From S012-135 sp964423785 (GTDB lineage: Bacteria > Desulfobacterota > Desulfobulbia > Desulfobulbales > S012-135), in the NCBI GenBank assembly GCA_964423785.1, contig CAYRGZ010000138.1, positions 1-7,474 on the forward strand: a stretch of DNA of 7,474 nt, written 5' to 3'. A model generated the notes under the pieces. That model was not told the origin of the DNA. It saw only the letters and a program-made list of their open reading frames with translations, and searched no databases. Made by a program: the position numbers and the translations under genes. Below, one piece after another: positions 6,193 to 7,474 of the stretch. Positions within the stretch are counted from its first letter, which is position 1, and each line of letters starts with the position of its first letter.

Positions 6193-7298
6193 CGTGCGCC
6201 TCCCTCTGGAAGAAACATCCCGTCCACCGCCGCGAGTCGCACCGCTGCCGGCCGCTGCTCGCGCCGTGCCACCACCCTGCTCTCGGTGAATCCCAGGGCG
6301 GCCAGGGCAAGTTCCCGCTTCTTGGCCCGACGGAAGGAACCGTTCACCGGCACTTCGACACCGTAGAACACGTAGTCACCACGATCGTGCACCACGATGC
6401 GCGGCTCCACTGCGTGCTCACGCAACCGGGTGGCCAGAACCTCAGCCCGCCGCCGGTCGATGGTCACCGACACCGACACCGCGTAACCGGCGACGGCAAA
6501 CGATCGCCGCTCGGTGGCCGCGGTGGGCTGCATGGGCGGCGCGTCGTCGGCGTGGCGGTCTTCCACCTTGGCTCGCCGGTATTCCTGATAGGCCTGGCGC
6601 ATGGCCACATAGGGATCCAGGGCCGCTTCCTTGAAGCTTTCGTACTCGCCGACGGTGAGCGAAGTGTGGTTGACCATCTCGCCGCTACGGGCAGCCACCA
6701 CGGCGAGCACGTCGAGATAGTTCAAGGGATTCAGGAAGAAATCGCCCACCAGACCGATGGAGTCCCGCAGACTGGAGGGACCGAGAAAAGGCCAGCAGAA
6801 GTACCAGCCCGGCCGGGCACCGTACCGGCCGAGCGTCTGGCCCAGATCCTCATCGCGGAGGGTGAGCCCTAGGTCGGTGGCCGCCGCGTCGGCCAGACCG
6901 CCAACCCCGACCGTGGTGTTGTAGGCAAAGCGCACCAGTTCGACCCCACTGTCGCGCAATTTGCCTTGCAAGAAACTGTTCACCATCCGCACCGGAGCGG
7001 CAAGATTGACGAAAAAATTACGCACGCACAGACGCAGGTCCCGGGGCACCATCGCGCCGTACAGCCGGGCGAGCGGCTTCAGAACAACGAAATACAGCTT
7101 GTCGTTGAAGGCGAAGAACAGCCGGTTCACCCCCTCGAGGGGGTCGGTCATCGCCGCCTCTTCCTGAACCATGGCGGTCTCGATATCCTCGTCGTCCAGG
7201 TAGCGGTCGAGATCGGCGGCGGCAAGGCCCCGGCCGGTTACGGCCAGGACGGCAACGCCACAAAGAAGAAATACCAGAACAGTCCGAATCATTCGCAT
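6189..7298 (-). CDS. mlaA: MlaA (VacJ) outer-membrane lipid-asymmetry protein with C-terminal SPOR-like extension
   Basis: A 369-residue protein. MlaA removes mislocalised phospholipids from the outer leaflet of the outer membrane and hands them to MlaC. The MlaA domain spans about 51-245: DPLEGVNRLFFAFND at 52-66, VRNFFVNLAAPVRMVNSFLQG at 92-112, RFAYNTTVGVGGLADAA at 123-139, and GWYFCWPFLGPSSLRDSIG at 164-182. The N-terminus (1-28) is a signal peptide, but its only cysteine (FLLC, residue 13) lies in mid-hydrophobic core and does not fit a lipobox, so it is probably not lipidated. Residues about 268-345 form an extra alpha/beta domain resembling SPOR, making it far longer than usual (about 250-280). 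The ATG at 7298 has GGAG 6 bases upstream; a GTG at 7313 and an ATG at 7292 are alternatives. It overlaps mlaC by 4 bases. Confidence 0.93.
   Translation of the reverse strand: MRMIRTVLVFLLCGVAVLAVTGRGLAAADLDRYLDDEDIETAMVQEEAAMTDPLEGVNRLFFAFNDKLYFVVLKPLARLYGAMVPRDLRLCVRNFFVNLAAPVRMVNSFLQGKLRDSGVELVRFAYNTTVGVGGLADAAATDLGLTLRDEDLGQTLGRYGARPGWYFCWPFLGPSSLRDSIGLVGDFFLNPLNYLDVLAVVAARSGEMVNHTSLTVGEYESFKEAALDPYVAMRQAYQEYRRAKVEDRHADDAPPMQPTAATERRSFAVAGYAVSVSVTIDRRRAEVLATRLREHAVEPRIVVHDRGDYVFYGVEVPVNGSFRRAKKRELALAALGFTESRVVARREQRPAAVRLAAVDGMFLPEGGAR
6199..6206 (-). promoter_or_regulatory. Shine-Dalgarno site for GTG-started mlaC
   Basis: GAGGGAGG lies inside the end of mlaA, 6 bases before the mlaC GTG at 6192. 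It supports this start and independent loading of ribosomes besides coupling. Confidence 0.7.
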
Positions 7299-7474
7299 CG
7301 CGCACTCCGCCACGGCTCAAGGGGATGGATAACCGCCCGCATTGGACACAGGCGAGAAAACGGCAACCAGACCGTGTGGCGACCACCTGGATCCGAGAGC
7401 GAATAAATTCAAATTCTCCCAACCGGGATTTTGATGAAATCGTAAAAAATACGATTTCATCGAGTTCACGTTTT
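7299..7474. other. Non-coding leader upstream of mlaA
   Basis: No convincing gene is seen on either strand in these 176 bases. The outer half (about 7400-7474) is clearly more AT-rich than the rest of the window, as expected for a promoter or regulatory region. I found no clean -35/-10 pair for mlaA. The only clear structure is the inverted repeat at 7433-7461. Confidence 0.6.
7433..7461. repeat. Perfect 12-bp inverted repeat, possible operator or terminator stem
   Basis: GATGAAATCGTA and its exact reverse complement TACGATTTCATC flank a 5-base run (AAAAA on the plus strand). It lies 135 bases upstream of the mlaA start. Neither side is followed by a proper T-tract directly after the stem, so it is a poor intrinsic terminator. 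The AT-rich, perfectly symmetrical arms suit a binding site for a dimeric regulator. The repeat is seen directly; its role is inferred. Confidence 0.7.

Noticed and set aside
5569..6366. 265-residue plus-strand frame opposite mlaC
   Set aside because: Composition is that of a shadow frame, and mlaC on the other strand carries clear family motifs.
7314..7432. Search for a sigma-70 or sigma-54 promoter of mlaA
   Set aside because: Only partial hexamers with wrong spacing were found, so no promoter is called.

Overview
The window reads as a stretch of chromosome from a GC-rich Gram-negative bacterium. The evidence for Gram-negative is two components of the Mla outer-membrane lipid-asymmetry pathway (MlaA and MlaC). 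The gene order yceD-rpmF-plsX-fabH is widespread in bacteria. Its continuation into an acyl-CoA dehydrogenase and etfB, instead of fabD/fabG/acpP, together with the Mla genes, suggests an anaerobic, deltaproteobacterial-type (Desulfobacterota or relatives) genome. That placement is inference; no rRNA or other decisive marker is present. All nine supported genes lie on the minus strand, so transcription runs from high to low coordinates. Long plus-strand reading frames opposite them are GC-driven shadows.

Region A (7474 to 5063) begins with a non-coding leader of about 175 bases carrying a perfect 12-bp inverted repeat. Three tightly packed genes follow: mlaA (with an unusual C-terminal extension resembling a SPOR domain and no lipobox), mlaC (overlapping mlaA by 4 bases), and a small stand-alone cyclic-nucleotide-binding-domain protein. 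MlaA and MlaC act in phospholipid trafficking between outer membrane, periplasm and inner membrane. The inner-membrane ABC part (MlaFEDB) is not in the window. A candidate terminator hairpin follows the third gene.

Region B (5062 to 4882) is a short intergenic stretch with a textbook sigma-70 promoter (consensus -35 and -10 hexamers, 16-bp spacer) directed into the next genes.

Region C (4881 to 73) is a six-gene apparent operon: yceD (DUF177), rpmF (ribosomal protein L32), plsX (acyl-phosphate synthesis for phospholipids), fabH (initiation of fatty-acid synthesis), an acyl-CoA dehydrogenase and etfB (electron-transfer flavoprotein beta). A GC-rich hairpin with a short T-rich tail sits between yceD and rpmF and may act as an attenuator or processing site. 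The operon joins ribosome production, fatty-acid and phospholipid synthesis, and a flavin-based acyl-CoA redox module. etfA, the obligate partner of etfB, would be expected next, but its start is not within the remaining 72 bases.

Most of the window is conserved housekeeping. The least ordinary points are the MlaA extension, the CNBD protein in the Mla cluster, the joining of fab genes with the acyl-CoA dehydrogenase/ETF pair, and the palindrome near the right edge.
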